A program made the position numbers and the translations under genes. 64,000 nucleotides of DNA from NCBI RefSeq assembly GCF_029433105.1, contig NZ_JARNTW010000014.1, forward strand, positions 1 through 64,000. The letters run 5' to 3'. The notes below the pieces were generated by a model. That model did no database searches. It saw nothing but the letters and a program-made list of their open reading frames with translations, and was not told where the DNA came from. Source of the DNA: Runella sp. MFBS21. Lineage in GTDB: Bacteria > Bacteroidota > Bacteroidia > Cytophagales > Spirosomataceae. Shown piece after piece: positions 42,720-51,285 of the stretch (position 1 is its first letter; each line of letters opens with the position of its first letter).

Positions 42720-43190
42720 ATGAAAGCAATAAATGACGACATGCGTAGTACACGAATCATCAACTTCGGACTTTGTTATGCCGGGTTAGTGGTTTTGTTT
42801 TTGATTTCACTGTATTTGAATTTTAGAAAAATTCCCGAGATCGCGTCAGAAATGAACCGTACTACTGCCGCCGAAATGCAAGGTTTTTTGCAAGAAACCA
42901 CCCGTCTTGATGATTATGTACGGATACTGACCAAACCACAGCAATACTCCCCTGCTCAGTATCAAAAAGTGTTTGGGTTTATCAACCAGTTAAAAATTTA
43001 TTATAACAAGCCTTTATTTTTGGCGGTATTGAAAAGTTATGAAGCCTTTGTGGGAGATTTGGGGAATGCGCGAAATATCCAAGACGATGAATGGGCTCAG
43101 CTAGCAACCAAGTACAATCAGTTGCTGGAAGAGAGAAAGCAACTTGAACAACAATTGAGCGATTTGCAAAAACAAAGAACTACTTTCTAA
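42720..43190 (+). CDS. Second TssO/TssP-like inner-membrane coiled-coil protein
   Basis: The product of about 156 residues has an N-terminal membrane helix (about 16-36, 'LCYAGLVVLFLISLYLNF'), a helical middle and a strong C-terminal coiled coil (about 130-150, 'LLEERKQLEQQLSDLQKQ'). The ATG at 42720 is chosen over the TTG at 42714 because it fits the usual short basic lead. It is related in layout to the preceding protein. TssP is a possible identity, but I do not have a distinctive TssP motif in mind. Confidence 0.6.
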   Translation: MKAINDDMRSTRIINFGLCYAGLVVLFLISLYLNFRKIPEIASEMNRTTAAEMQGFLQETTRLDDYVRILTKPQQYSPAQYQKVFGFINQLKIYYNKPLFLAVLKSYEAFVGDLGNARNIQDDEWAQLATKYNQLLEERKQLEQQLSDLQKQRTTF

Positions 43191-43193
43191 AAT

Positions 43194-44135
43194 ATGATTT
43201 TTCGGATTAGTTTGTTGATGATGGGTTTAATTTGGGGAAACAAGCTGTTTGCCCAAAAGATAAACTTTGATGAATACAAAAAAAGAGCCGATGCCTGTTT
43301 CAACAAGCAAGATTATGAATGTGCTAAAGAAAACTACGAGCGAGCTTTGCGTATTCGTAATGAAGAACCTTATTGTAAAAGCCAACTTCAAAAAGTACAA
43401 AAAGCCCTCGCAAAAAAAACGAGTACGCCTGTTACCCCTAATCCTACTCCTATTAAGCCCAAGCCTACGAAACCTTCGACTTTAAGTTTTGTTTTAGTCA
43501 AAGGAGGGACTTTCCAGATGGGTGCTCCCCAAGGAGCGGTAGACGAAAAACCTATGCATTCGGTGACGCTCAAAGATTTTTATGTAGCCACGCACGAAGT
43601 GACCGTAGCAGAATACAAACAATATTGTAAAGCCACCGCAAAAGAAATGCCCACTCCTCCCAATTGGGGATGGCAGGATGACCACCCCATCGTAGGAGTG
43701 TCGTGGCAAGAGGCGGTGGAGTATTGTGAGTGGTTGTCAAAACAAAACGGTAAAAAATACCGACTCCTTACCGAGGCCGAATGGGAGTATGCCGCCTCTG
43801 AAGGACCCAAAAAAACTGCGCCAGAAGAAAGTGGATGGTATATCAGTAACACCGACGGTGCAAGCCCCAAAAACGTAGGTACCAAAAAAGCCAATAAATG
43901 GGGCATTTTTGATATGGGAGGCAACGCCGCCGAATGGTGCGCCGATTGGTATGATAAAGGATATTATGCCCAGAGCCCCTCTCAAACTCCCGTCGGGCCA
44001 GCCCAAGGTACTCGCAAAGTGGTACGTGGGCGTTCGTTTGGGGATGAACCCAAATCACTTACATTTCGCTATGCCTTGCCACCCGCATCTAAGTCCCCGA
44101 CAGTAGGCTTCCGAATTTGTTATGAGGACAAATAA
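43194..44135 (+). CDS. Periplasmic TPR + SUMF1 (formylglycine-generating-enzyme-like) protein, TagR-like
   Basis: The 313-residue product has a signal peptide (about 1-22, ending LFAQ), a short TPR (about 25-62; 'ADACFNKQDYECAKENYERA'), a Thr/Pro linker and a SUMF1/FGE-sulfatase fold (about 98-313). Its marks are 'FVLVKGGTFQMGAPQG', 'VGVSWQEAVEYCEWLS', 'YRLLTEAEWEYAAS', 'FDMGGNAAEWCADWY' and 'GFRICYE'. TagR of the P. aeruginosa T6SS phosphorylation pathway is also a periplasmic SUMF1-fold protein acting on PpkA, so this is a natural sensor partner of the kinase at 5050-6612. Enzymatic activity is not implied. It is 3 bp after the second TssO-like gene. Confidence 0.85.
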   Translation: MIFRISLLMMGLIWGNKLFAQKINFDEYKKRADACFNKQDYECAKENYERALRIRNEEPYCKSQLQKVQKALAKKTSTPVTPNPTPIKPKPTKPSTLSFVLVKGGTFQMGAPQGAVDEKPMHSVTLKDFYVATHEVTVAEYKQYCKATAKEMPTPPNWGWQDDHPIVGVSWQEAVEYCEWLSKQNGKKYRLLTEAEWEYAASEGPKKTAPEESGWYISNTDGASPKNVGTKKANKWGIFDMGGNAAEWCADWYDKGYYAQSPSQTPVGPAQGTRKVVRGRSFGDEPKSLTFRYALPPASKSPTVGFRICYEDK

Positions 44136-44230
44136 ATTGAAGAATTTGTAGGATTTTTTGAGTCGTACGGTTATTTCTATCCATTCTTCCCCTTTATACA
44201 TCGTGTATTAATCTTAATCTAAAAAACCTC

Positions 44231-44863
44231 ATGAAAAAAACGATGTATTTTGGTAGCCTTCTGATATTGCTGTCAGTAAGTCTATGTTTTGGACAAAAGA
44301 AAAAGAAAGATGGTTGGATTTCGCTTTTTGATGGTAAATCTTTAGAAGGCTGGAAAGTAGGCGAAAATGCCAGTACTTTTAGCGTGGCTGATGGGGCGAT
44401 TGTGGTCAATGGCCCTCGTGCACACATTTTTTATGATGGCCCCGTGGGTAATCATAACTTCAAAAATTTTGAATTCAAAACCCAAGTCATGACCACACCA
44501 GGCTCTAATTCTGGGATATATATTCATACCCAATACCAAGAAAAAGGGTGGCCTTCAAAAGGGTATGAAATACAAGTAAACAATTCTCACACCGATTGGA
44601 GACGTACGGGTAGTTTGTACGGTATTGAGGATCTGAAAGATGTATTTGTGAATGATAATGAGTGGTACACCGAGCACATTATTGTACAAGGGAAGAAGAT
44701 TACCATTAAAATCAACGACAAAACCGTCATTGAGTATACTGAACCTGACGAACCCAAAAATGGCGACCGAAAACTGAGCAGTGGAACTTTTGCGTTGCAA
44801 GGCCACGACCCCAAGAGCAAGGTTTATTACAAAGATATTATGGTAAAACCATTGGGTGATTAA
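44231..44863 (+). CDS. Exported DUF1080 (3-keto-disaccharide hydrolase-like) protein
   Basis: The 210-residue product has a signal peptide (to about residue 22) and a single concanavalin-like DUF1080 domain: 'GWISLFDGKSLEGWK', 'DGAIVVNGP', 'FEFKTQVMTTPGSNSGIYIH', 'GYEIQVNN' and 'GTFALQGHDPKSKVYYKDIMV'. Members act on 3-keto-glycosides or bind sugars. It is convergent with the muramidase-like gene, with a 6-bp gap between the stops. Confidence 0.88.
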   Translation: MKKTMYFGSLLILLSVSLCFGQKKKKDGWISLFDGKSLEGWKVGENASTFSVADGAIVVNGPRAHIFYDGPVGNHNFKNFEFKTQVMTTPGSNSGIYIHTQYQEKGWPSKGYEIQVNNSHTDWRRTGSLYGIEDLKDVFVNDNEWYTEHIIVQGKKITIKINDKTVIEYTEPDEPKNGDRKLSSGTFALQGHDPKSKVYYKDIMVKPLGD

Positions 44864-44869
44864 GCGCCC

Positions 44870-45655
44870 CTATAGATGCCAATTCTGTTCATCGAGGAGA
44901 TTGTCGAGTGTTTTGTCAGATTCAATTTCTGGAACGGAAAAAGATTCCATAGAAGTGGGTATTTCGGTATATAAATCATTCTCCCATACTTCTTCTATGG
45001 TTTCGGTGTCGGGGGTTTCGACAATCTCTATGACTTCGGCGATTTCGGTATCGGAAGGTAAGGGAGGAGCATTGGGGTCAAGAAAAGTACTATAAAACAT
45101 ATCGTTGCGATAAGCCAATGGCTCCCCCGCCGAAAACCGTTCAAAAGAAATCGCTACTGTATCCCAGTCTTCTTGTAGTACGGCCTCGGTCAAAGTTGGA
45201 AATTTGCTCAGACCGGGGTTGTACGCAAAATCGAATAAAATGTGTTTTTGCTTTTCAGATAGATTTTCCCATGCTATCATATCGTGAGTGACGGAGTCAT
45301 TTTGATTCGCAAAATCCACTAATTGTGACCGAACCCTACGTTCGTATTCGTCTACCAATACATGGTCAAATAAGGCTTCTTGTTGGGCTTCAGTAATGGC
45401 AAGCTCATGCCGATGAGCTTCTACCCAAGCTTGTGCTTCGGGGCCGGTTTTGTAGGCAGCCTCCATAAGCTTTTCGGCAGTATAAGAAGGAATCCCCGCT
45501 TTGGTAAGGTCGTCAAAAATCTCAGAAGGTGTACGGCTACCCATGTCATAGCCAGGGCCAATAGTGACCCCTGATAGCCCTCCCGGAAAATGAGGCACTA
45601 GACTTTGGCCTTGATGTCCAATCTCTTGATGATATGTAAAAGCATATTTTGCCAT
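44870..45655 (-). CDS. Pesticin/T4-lysozyme-like muramidase with acidic tail
   Basis: The product of 261 residues carries a lysozyme-like domain (about 1-185): Glu11 in 'HQEIGHQG' and 'SGVTIGPGYDMGSR' with Thr31 and Asp37, which reproduces the Thr-x5-Asp spacing of pesticin and phage T4-type lysozymes. 'LSEKQKHILFDFAYNPGLSKF' (about 135-155) is the helical part of the fold. An acidic, Ile/Glu-rich tail of about 70 residues follows. The ATG at 45655 fits better than 45697, which adds a weakly hydrophobic leader. Lack of a signal peptide and closeness to the T6SS core make it a possible cell-wall effector. Confidence 0.75.
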   Translation of the reverse strand: MAKYAFTYHQEIGHQGQSLVPHFPGGLSGVTIGPGYDMGSRTPSEIFDDLTKAGIPSYTAEKLMEAAYKTGPEAQAWVEAHRHELAITEAQQEALFDHVLVDEYERRVRSQLVDFANQNDSVTHDMIAWENLSEKQKHILFDFAYNPGLSKFPTLTEAVLQEDWDTVAISFERFSAGEPLAYRNDMFYSTFLDPNAPPLPSDTEIAEVIEIVETPDTETIEEVWENDLYTEIPTSMESFSVPEIESDKTLDNLLDEQNWHL

Positions 45656-45849
45656 GAGCTTTGTTTTGTTTGGCTGAACACTAAGCAAATTTAACATCCT
45701 GTAAAGTTATTCCCTAACCGAAAACTAAAAAGGTTAAATATCCTTAAATTTTAGCGAAAATATTTCACTAAAAAACTGATAGTCAGTAGTGAAATCTAGA
45801 AAAGTCATACTTCAAACGAGCAGGCTTCATCGGAGACCCAAAACTTTGC

Positions 45850-45857
45850 TAACTTTG
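45850..45857 (+). promoter_or_regulatory. TAnnTTTG box just upstream of the porin gene
   Basis: TAACTTTG lies 4 nt before the GTG start at 45862. A -7 box here would place transcription start at or right beside the start codon. No good -33 TTG was found about 20 nt upstream. Confidence 0.35.
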
Positions 45858-45861
45858 CGGC

Positions 45862-47898
45862 GTGAAAAAGTGGCTGTACATTATTTTCTTCGGTTTTTAT
45901 GCCCTCTCAGCGTTGGGGCAAATCAGGCTTCCGTCGGGTGGTTCGTTGGGTTCTGGGCAGACCCAAGGAGGGATGGGGCAAGGTGGGCAAGTGCAGATTG
46001 ACGACTCTACCAAAATGATATATGGCCCCCATACTACCAAATACATGTTGGAAGAGGATGTGTTTAACAATGTGAAAGCACTTTATCGAGTTGACACTTC
46101 TTACGATGCTTTTCATCGCTATAATTTTGTTCAACGTTCTGATTATCAATTGGTAGATTTGGGAAATTTGGGAACAGCTTCTCGTTTTGTGTTTTTCAGA
46201 CCAGTTGAGCAGATTGGTACGCAGTTTGGTTATGAAGCCTATACCCCCTACGCTTACCCTATCAATGAGGTGAAATTTTATGATACCAAATCACCTTATA
46301 CCAATCTCTTTTTGACTTTGGGTGGATTGGGGCAAAACATTGCTCGCTTTGACCATAGCCAAAACCTTACGCCTCGTCTTAATCTAGGTATCAATGCGCA
46401 ACGCTTTACTACCAACAAGTATTTTGGTACGAGTGGGTCGTCAGATTCGCAAGTAAACCTTACGCAAAACTGGGCCTTTGTATTTCATGGTAACTACCGC
46501 TCCAAAAACGATAAGTATATTTTATTGGGACAGTTTAACCACCTTAATCACAGTGCTTATGAGCAAGGTGGAATGACCCCCGATAGTCTCAATTTTAGAA
46601 ATGGGACGATAGAATACAATAATCCCTCGGCTATCCTCAAAACGGCCCAATCGTGGGAACGACGCAACAATTGGCACGTTTATCATCAATATGCTTGGGT
46701 GCCTGGTTTACAGTTTTATCACATTTTTGACTATAAACGAACAATCAATGTATATTCGGATGCCAATTTAGCCAATGCACAGACCTACGGTTTTTATAGG
46801 GTTTATTATCCTGATAGTACTACGAGATTCCCTACTTTTTCCAAAGTTCCGATTTTATCATATTATGATTATTTGTACAACTCCACTAGCACGCGTCAGG
46901 AAGTAAAGTTTAGGTTGATTGAAAACAAATTTGGTATCAAAGGCCGATACAAAGGATTCAATTATCGAGCGCACTATCGTCAGCGTATTGTGAGTATGGT
47001 TGAAAACCATAACCTAATAACCCCTCCTAAGCTGACAGCGCTTCAAACCATTGTGGCTATTGACTCCACAAATGGCACTACTACTCGGCGACGCTTCGAA
47101 AACTTTGTAGGGCTTTGGCTTGCGTACTACTTAAAAGACAGCACACAGCGAGCCACCGCTGAGTTTGAGTATTTGTTGGGACGCGACTTTAAGCTGAAAG
47201 GTGAAATAATAAGTAAATGGTTTTCGGCGGGTTATTATTCAGTATTTTCGTCGCCAACTTTACTTCAGCAATATTACCATAGCAATCATTTGCGGTGGGA
47301 AAATGATTTTAATTTGATGAACTCCAACAACATTTATGGGCAGATAAATTTTAATACAAATACCATCAAATTGGCCCCTCGCTTGGACTATCATTTAATC
47401 AACAATTATCTTTATTATGATACGGCAGCGGTGGTGAGGCAATTTGCTTCTCCTTTTAGTATATTGAGGGTAGGGGGAATTGCTGAATGGAAGCCTCGTA
47501 AATTTCAATTCATTGCTCACACCTATTACACTCTTTCTTCCAACAACGATATCATTCGTATTCCACGCTTTTTTGCCAACTTCCGTGCTTCTTTTGATTT
47601 TATCTATGCCAAGGTGCTGTACCTTCAAGTAGGGGCAGAGATACACTATAAGTCGGCTTATTATGCGGATGATTATATGCCGCTTACGCAGCAGTTTTTT
47701 CTCCAAAATCGTATCAAAACCGAGGGTGTAGTTTATTCGGAATTATTTCTCAATGCCCGCATAAAACGAGTCAGATTGTTTGTAAAAATGGCCAATGCGG
47801 CACAAGGGTTACTAAACCCTGGTTATTTTTCTACTCCTTATTATCCCGTTGTGGGGCGTTCGTTGGGCTTTGGTGTCAATTGGCCCTTGTTCGACTAA
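45862..47898 (+). CDS. Putative porin, Bacteroidota Porin_10 type
   Basis: The 678-residue product has a signal peptide (about 1-19, ending SALGQ) and many amphipathic strands, such as 'GIKGRYKGFNYRAHYRQRI', 'FKLKGEIISKWFSAGYY' and 'VSELFLNARIKRVRLFVKM', up to a final beta strand. This is the pattern of the Bacteroidota 'putative porin' family (16-stranded outer-membrane barrels). The start is a GTG, chosen because it gives the intact signal peptide. Confidence 0.82.
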   Translation: MKKWLYIIFFGFYALSALGQIRLPSGGSLGSGQTQGGMGQGGQVQIDDSTKMIYGPHTTKYMLEEDVFNNVKALYRVDTSYDAFHRYNFVQRSDYQLVDLGNLGTASRFVFFRPVEQIGTQFGYEAYTPYAYPINEVKFYDTKSPYTNLFLTLGGLGQNIARFDHSQNLTPRLNLGINAQRFTTNKYFGTSGSSDSQVNLTQNWAFVFHGNYRSKNDKYILLGQFNHLNHSAYEQGGMTPDSLNFRNGTIEYNNPSAILKTAQSWERRNNWHVYHQYAWVPGLQFYHIFDYKRTINVYSDANLANAQTYGFYRVYYPDSTTRFPTFSKVPILSYYDYLYNSTSTRQEVKFRLIENKFGIKGRYKGFNYRAHYRQRIVSMVENHNLITPPKLTALQTIVAIDSTNGTTTRRRFENFVGLWLAYYLKDSTQRATAEFEYLLGRDFKLKGEIISKWFSAGYYSVFSSPTLLQQYYHSNHLRWENDFNLMNSNNIYGQINFNTNTIKLAPRLDYHLINNYLYYDTAAVVRQFASPFSILRVGGIAEWKPRKFQFIAHTYYTLSSNNDIIRIPRFFANFRASFDFIYAKVLYLQVGAEIHYKSAYYADDYMPLTQQFFLQNRIKTEGVVYSELFLNARIKRVRLFVKMANAAQGLLNPGYFSTPYYPVVGRSLGFGVNWPLFD

Positions 47899-48054
47899 TT
47901 TTCGTCTATATTTCTCCCCTGTTTAGTCGAGTCTAGGTTGTAGTTGGTCGTTTTTCTCCAATTCCTAACTCTTTAGGTGCAACATTTGTACCTGAAATTT
48001 TGTCATAAATAGTAGATAATCCTTCTGAACAATATACTCACTTAAATAATTCTA

Positions 48055-50733
48055 ATGAAAAAGTTTGTTTACGTTTTAACAGCCGTATTAGGTTTTTCTT
48101 ACTCGCTTCAAGCTCAGTTTCCAGGTGGTGGAGGGTTTGGAGGCGGTGGTCGTGGAGGCGGTGGAAACCGGGGATTTGGTCAAGAACAACAACAGCAACA
48201 AATGCCTGACTTACCCCGTGGCAATGGTCGTGTATCTGGAATAGTCCTTGATTCTTTAACTGGTAAGCCCGTCGAATATGCTACTGTGGCTCTTTTTGAG
48301 GTAAAATCAGGAAAGCCTATCGATGGTGGTGTGACGGATGTAAAAGGAGCATTTTTACTCAAAGGTGTGCCTGATGGAGAGTTTAAGTTTGTGGTGAGCT
48401 TCATTGGTTACAAAAACTTTGAAGTAGCTAAGCTTACGATAGGCAAAGGAAATAAAGAACAAAATTTAGGGAATATCAATCTCCCACCAGATGTTCGGAG
48501 TTTGGCAGAAGTGACAGTAGTAGGTGAAAAACCTATCGTTGAAGATAAAGTAGACAGATTGGTATACAATGCCGAAAAAGACATTTCTAATGCCGGTGGC
48601 GATGCCGGAGATGTATTGCGTAAGGTTCCGATGTTGTCGGTTGACCTCGACGGAAACGTGTCGATGCGTGGTAGCCAAAACATCAGAGTGCTTATCAATG
48701 GTAAACCTTCTACCATTGTAGCAAACAGCGTGGCAGATGCCTTGAAAATGATTCCTTCGGATCAAATCAAGACGATTGAAGTGATTACATCTCCTTCTGC
48801 CAAGTATGATGCCGAAGGTTCGGCGGGGATTATCAATATCATCACCAAGAAAAATACGCTACAAGGAATTACAGGCTCGATTGACGTGGCCGCAGGAAAC
48901 CGTTCTAGCAATTTATTTGGGAATGTGAACCTTCGCACCAAAAAATTGGGTGTGTCCATCAACGGTGGTGGGCGTATGATGTACCCGCCTACTGGTGGTT
49001 ATATCAATATCAGTCGTCAACTTCCTTCAGGTGACTTTTTGCGTACGCGCCAAGAAAACGACGGACAGCAACTTGGAGGCTTTGGCAATGTGCAATTAAG
49101 TCTTGACTATTCGCCTACTACCAAAGATAACTTTACTTTGAGTGTGCGTAACAGCCGTAGGGCGTTCAATCTTGAAAATACCCAGCAATCGTACAGCATT
49201 TTTGGAACGGTGACTACGCCTACGTTTGGTAATCAAATTGATACCAAAAATATTGGTAACAACTTAGATGTCAACTTTGATTATACCCGTAAGTTTGAAA
49301 AAGAAAACAAGGAGTTTAGCGTGTTGGCACAGCTAAGTCAGAATACTGGTGACAATAGCTACACTCGTGACCAATACAGAGGTGCTTCGGCAGGAGAGAT
49401 TTTTTATCGTGAAAGCAACCCCAACAAGAGTTATACTCAAGAGCGTACTTTGCAGATTGACTACCAAGATCCTTTGAGCAAATATGCCCAAATCGAAACA
49501 GGTGCCAAGATGATTTTGCGTCATATCGAAAGTGATTTTCGCTTCAACTACGATAGCACAGGAAGAGGTAATTATATCGCCAATCCGCAACGTACCAATA
49601 TCTTTAGCTATGATCAAAATGTGTTTGCGGGTTACTTGTCTTTCTTGTTCCAAACTACCAATAAGTGGGGTTTCAAACCTGGGCTTCGCTATGAATACAC
49701 TCAAATTGGCGCTCAATACCAAGATGCCCCTAAAGTGAATTTGCCAAATTTTGGTACGTTAGTGCCAAGTGTAACAGTGTCAAAAAGCCTCAAAGGTGGT
49801 AAGACCATTCGTTTTAGCTACAACCGCCGTATCCAACGCCCTTCGGTGCAATTTTTGAATCCTAACGTTTCGCAAAGCGACCCTTTCAATGTATCGTTTG
49901 GTAACCCCAATTTGGATCCAGAATATACCAACAACTTTGAAGTCAATTTGAGTACTTTCTTCAAAACAACTACGCTCAATTTTTCAGCTTATACTCGTTT
50001 GACTACCAACTCCATTGAAACGGTACGTTTTAGAGGAGGACAGGAATTGTTTAATCAGCTTACGCAAGCACAAGGTGTAAGTGTGGGTAATGTTGTGATA
50101 AGCAATAACACTTTGTTGACAACCTACCAAAATATCGGTAGCAATAGCGCCTATGGGTTTAACGTATTTGCGATGGTGAAGCCCATTCGTACCCTTACTA
50201 TCAATGGTAACGTAGACGTTCGCTATATTACTCTTAATAGTCCAGCATTGGGAGTGAGCAATCAAAACTGGACTTTCAATCTCTTTGGTCAAGTTCAGTA
50301 TCAGCTTGGCAAAGATTGGAGCGCTCAATTGTTTGGTTTTGGACGAGCTCGCGAAATCCAACTTCAAGGTACCAGAGGGGGATTCATGGGATATAGTCTC
50401 AATATCTTGAAAGAATTCAAAAAACAGCAAGCAAGCCTTGGTTTTGGTGCTGAAAACTTCTTACAGAATGCTTTCCGTCAGCGTACCAACTTGGAAAGCA
50501 ATACCCCTGGCAATGTATTTACCCAAGAGCAGGTCAACTTAATGTATAACCGTGGTTTCCGTATCACTTTCCGCAAGCGTTTTGGAAAAATGAGCTTCGA
50601 CGGCAACTTCTTCCAACGTAAGAAAAGTGTCAACAACGATGACTCCAAACAAGGTGGCGACAATAGTGGAGACTCGGCAGGAGGTCAAGGTGGCCAAGGT
50701 AGCCAAGGTGGCGGAGGCCGCCGTGGCAACTAA
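48055..50733 (+). CDS. TonB-dependent outer-membrane receptor with carboxypeptidase-regulatory-like domain
   Basis: The 892-residue product has a signal peptide (about 1-22), a Gly/Gln-rich tract, a CarboxypepD-regulatory-like domain (about 60-145; 'SGIVLDSLTGKPVEYATV', 'GAFLLKGVPDG'), a plug (about 150-260; 'RKVPMLSVDLDGNVSMRGSQ', 'IKTIEVITSPSAKYDAEGSA') and a C-terminal 22-strand barrel. It is of the outer-membrane-protein beta-barrel family (OmpA/TonB-like, no SusD partner nearby). The C-terminal 40 residues are Gly/Gln/Asn-rich, like the N-terminal tract. The substrate is unknown. Confidence 0.9.
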   Translation: MKKFVYVLTAVLGFSYSLQAQFPGGGGFGGGGRGGGGNRGFGQEQQQQQMPDLPRGNGRVSGIVLDSLTGKPVEYATVALFEVKSGKPIDGGVTDVKGAFLLKGVPDGEFKFVVSFIGYKNFEVAKLTIGKGNKEQNLGNINLPPDVRSLAEVTVVGEKPIVEDKVDRLVYNAEKDISNAGGDAGDVLRKVPMLSVDLDGNVSMRGSQNIRVLINGKPSTIVANSVADALKMIPSDQIKTIEVITSPSAKYDAEGSAGIINIITKKNTLQGITGSIDVAAGNRSSNLFGNVNLRTKKLGVSINGGGRMMYPPTGGYINISRQLPSGDFLRTRQENDGQQLGGFGNVQLSLDYSPTTKDNFTLSVRNSRRAFNLENTQQSYSIFGTVTTPTFGNQIDTKNIGNNLDVNFDYTRKFEKENKEFSVLAQLSQNTGDNSYTRDQYRGASAGEIFYRESNPNKSYTQERTLQIDYQDPLSKYAQIETGAKMILRHIESDFRFNYDSTGRGNYIANPQRTNIFSYDQNVFAGYLSFLFQTTNKWGFKPGLRYEYTQIGAQYQDAPKVNLPNFGTLVPSVTVSKSLKGGKTIRFSYNRRIQRPSVQFLNPNVSQSDPFNVSFGNPNLDPEYTNNFEVNLSTFFKTTTLNFSAYTRLTTNSIETVRFRGGQELFNQLTQAQGVSVGNVVISNNTLLTTYQNIGSNSAYGFNVFAMVKPIRTLTINGNVDVRYITLNSPALGVSNQNWTFNLFGQVQYQLGKDWSAQLFGFGRAREIQLQGTRGGFMGYSLNILKEFKKQQASLGFGAENFLQNAFRQRTNLESNTPGNVFTQEQVNLMYNRGFRITFRKRFGKMSFDGNFFQRKKSVNNDDSKQGGDNSGDSAGGQGGQGSQGGGGRRGN

Positions 50734-50765
50734 TTCAAGCAGCTTTTCCTTATATCCACTCCGTT

Positions 50766-50806
50766 AAAAAAAAGTCCCTTCCAAATAGTATTGGAAGGGC
50801 TTTTTT
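50766..50806. terminator. Terminator after the TonB receptor
   Basis: AGTCCCTTCCAA / TTGGAAGGGCTTTTTT forms a stem of about 12 bp with a 6-nt loop and a T-run, with an A-run on the other side that could also serve the minus-strand gene at 50827. Confidence 0.8.
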
Positions 50807-50826
50807 ATGGGGAAAGTTTATAAAAC

Positions 50827-51153
50827 TTAGTGCGATACTACTTTTAGTCCAATAATGGAACCGATAAGGGTAAAAATGAAAAACAAACGCCAAAAGTCAG
50901 TGGATTCTTTGAAAAATAAGATTCCTATCAGTACCGTCCCCACCGCACCAATACCTGTCCACACGGCATAGGCTGTTCCCATGGGTAAAATCTGCGTGGC
51001 TTTGTAAAGAAGATACATACTAATAATGAGGCTTAGAAAGAAACCTACCATCCAGCCCATAGCAGTAGTACCAGTGGTTTCTTTGGCTTTACTCAAGCAG
51101 GTTGTAAAAGCTACTTCAAACAAGCCTGCCACAATCAAAATCAACCAATTCAT
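50827..51153 (-). CDS. Small multidrug resistance (SMR) protein, SugE/Gdx-like
   Basis: The 108-residue product has four membrane helices with the SugE/Gdx signature 'GTAYAVWTGIGAVGTVLIGI' near residue 57 and 'LIGSIIGLKVVSH' at the end. Gdx proteins export guanidinium; EmrE-type members export quaternary ammonium compounds. The ATG at 51153 gives the normal length, and 51189 adds 12 residues without family support. 'AGLFEVAF' replaces the usual Trp after the conserved Glu. No guanidine riboswitch is evident upstream. Confidence 0.85.
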   Translation of the reverse strand: MNWLILIVAGLFEVAFTTCLSKAKETTGTTAMGWMVGFFLSLIISMYLLYKATQILPMGTAYAVWTGIGAVGTVLIGILFFKESTDFWRLFFIFTLIGSIIGLKVVSH

Positions 51154-51211
51154 GTTTTTGGAATTTTTAATAAGAGAAAATGAATTCAAAAAAATGGGAT
51201 AAACACGCGCA

Positions 51212-51266
51212 CAAAAAAAGTTGCCCCTTCCATTATTTAAAAAGTGCTAAATAATGGAAGGGACAA
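51212..51266 (-). terminator. Terminator after the dienelactone hydrolase gene
   Basis: On the minus strand, GTCCCTTCCATTATTTA pairs with TAAATAATGGAAGGGGC (near-perfect, about 17 bp, short loop), followed by a T-run. It starts 20 nt after the stop codon. Confidence 0.85.
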
Positions 51267-51285
51267 AAATATTTTTAAATATACC

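Noticed and set aside
51154-51285. Guanidine riboswitch before the SMR gene
   Set aside because: The only structured element is the terminator of the upstream dienelactone hydrolase gene (51212-51266); no ykkC-, mini-ykkC- or guanidine-III-like conserved loop is visible.
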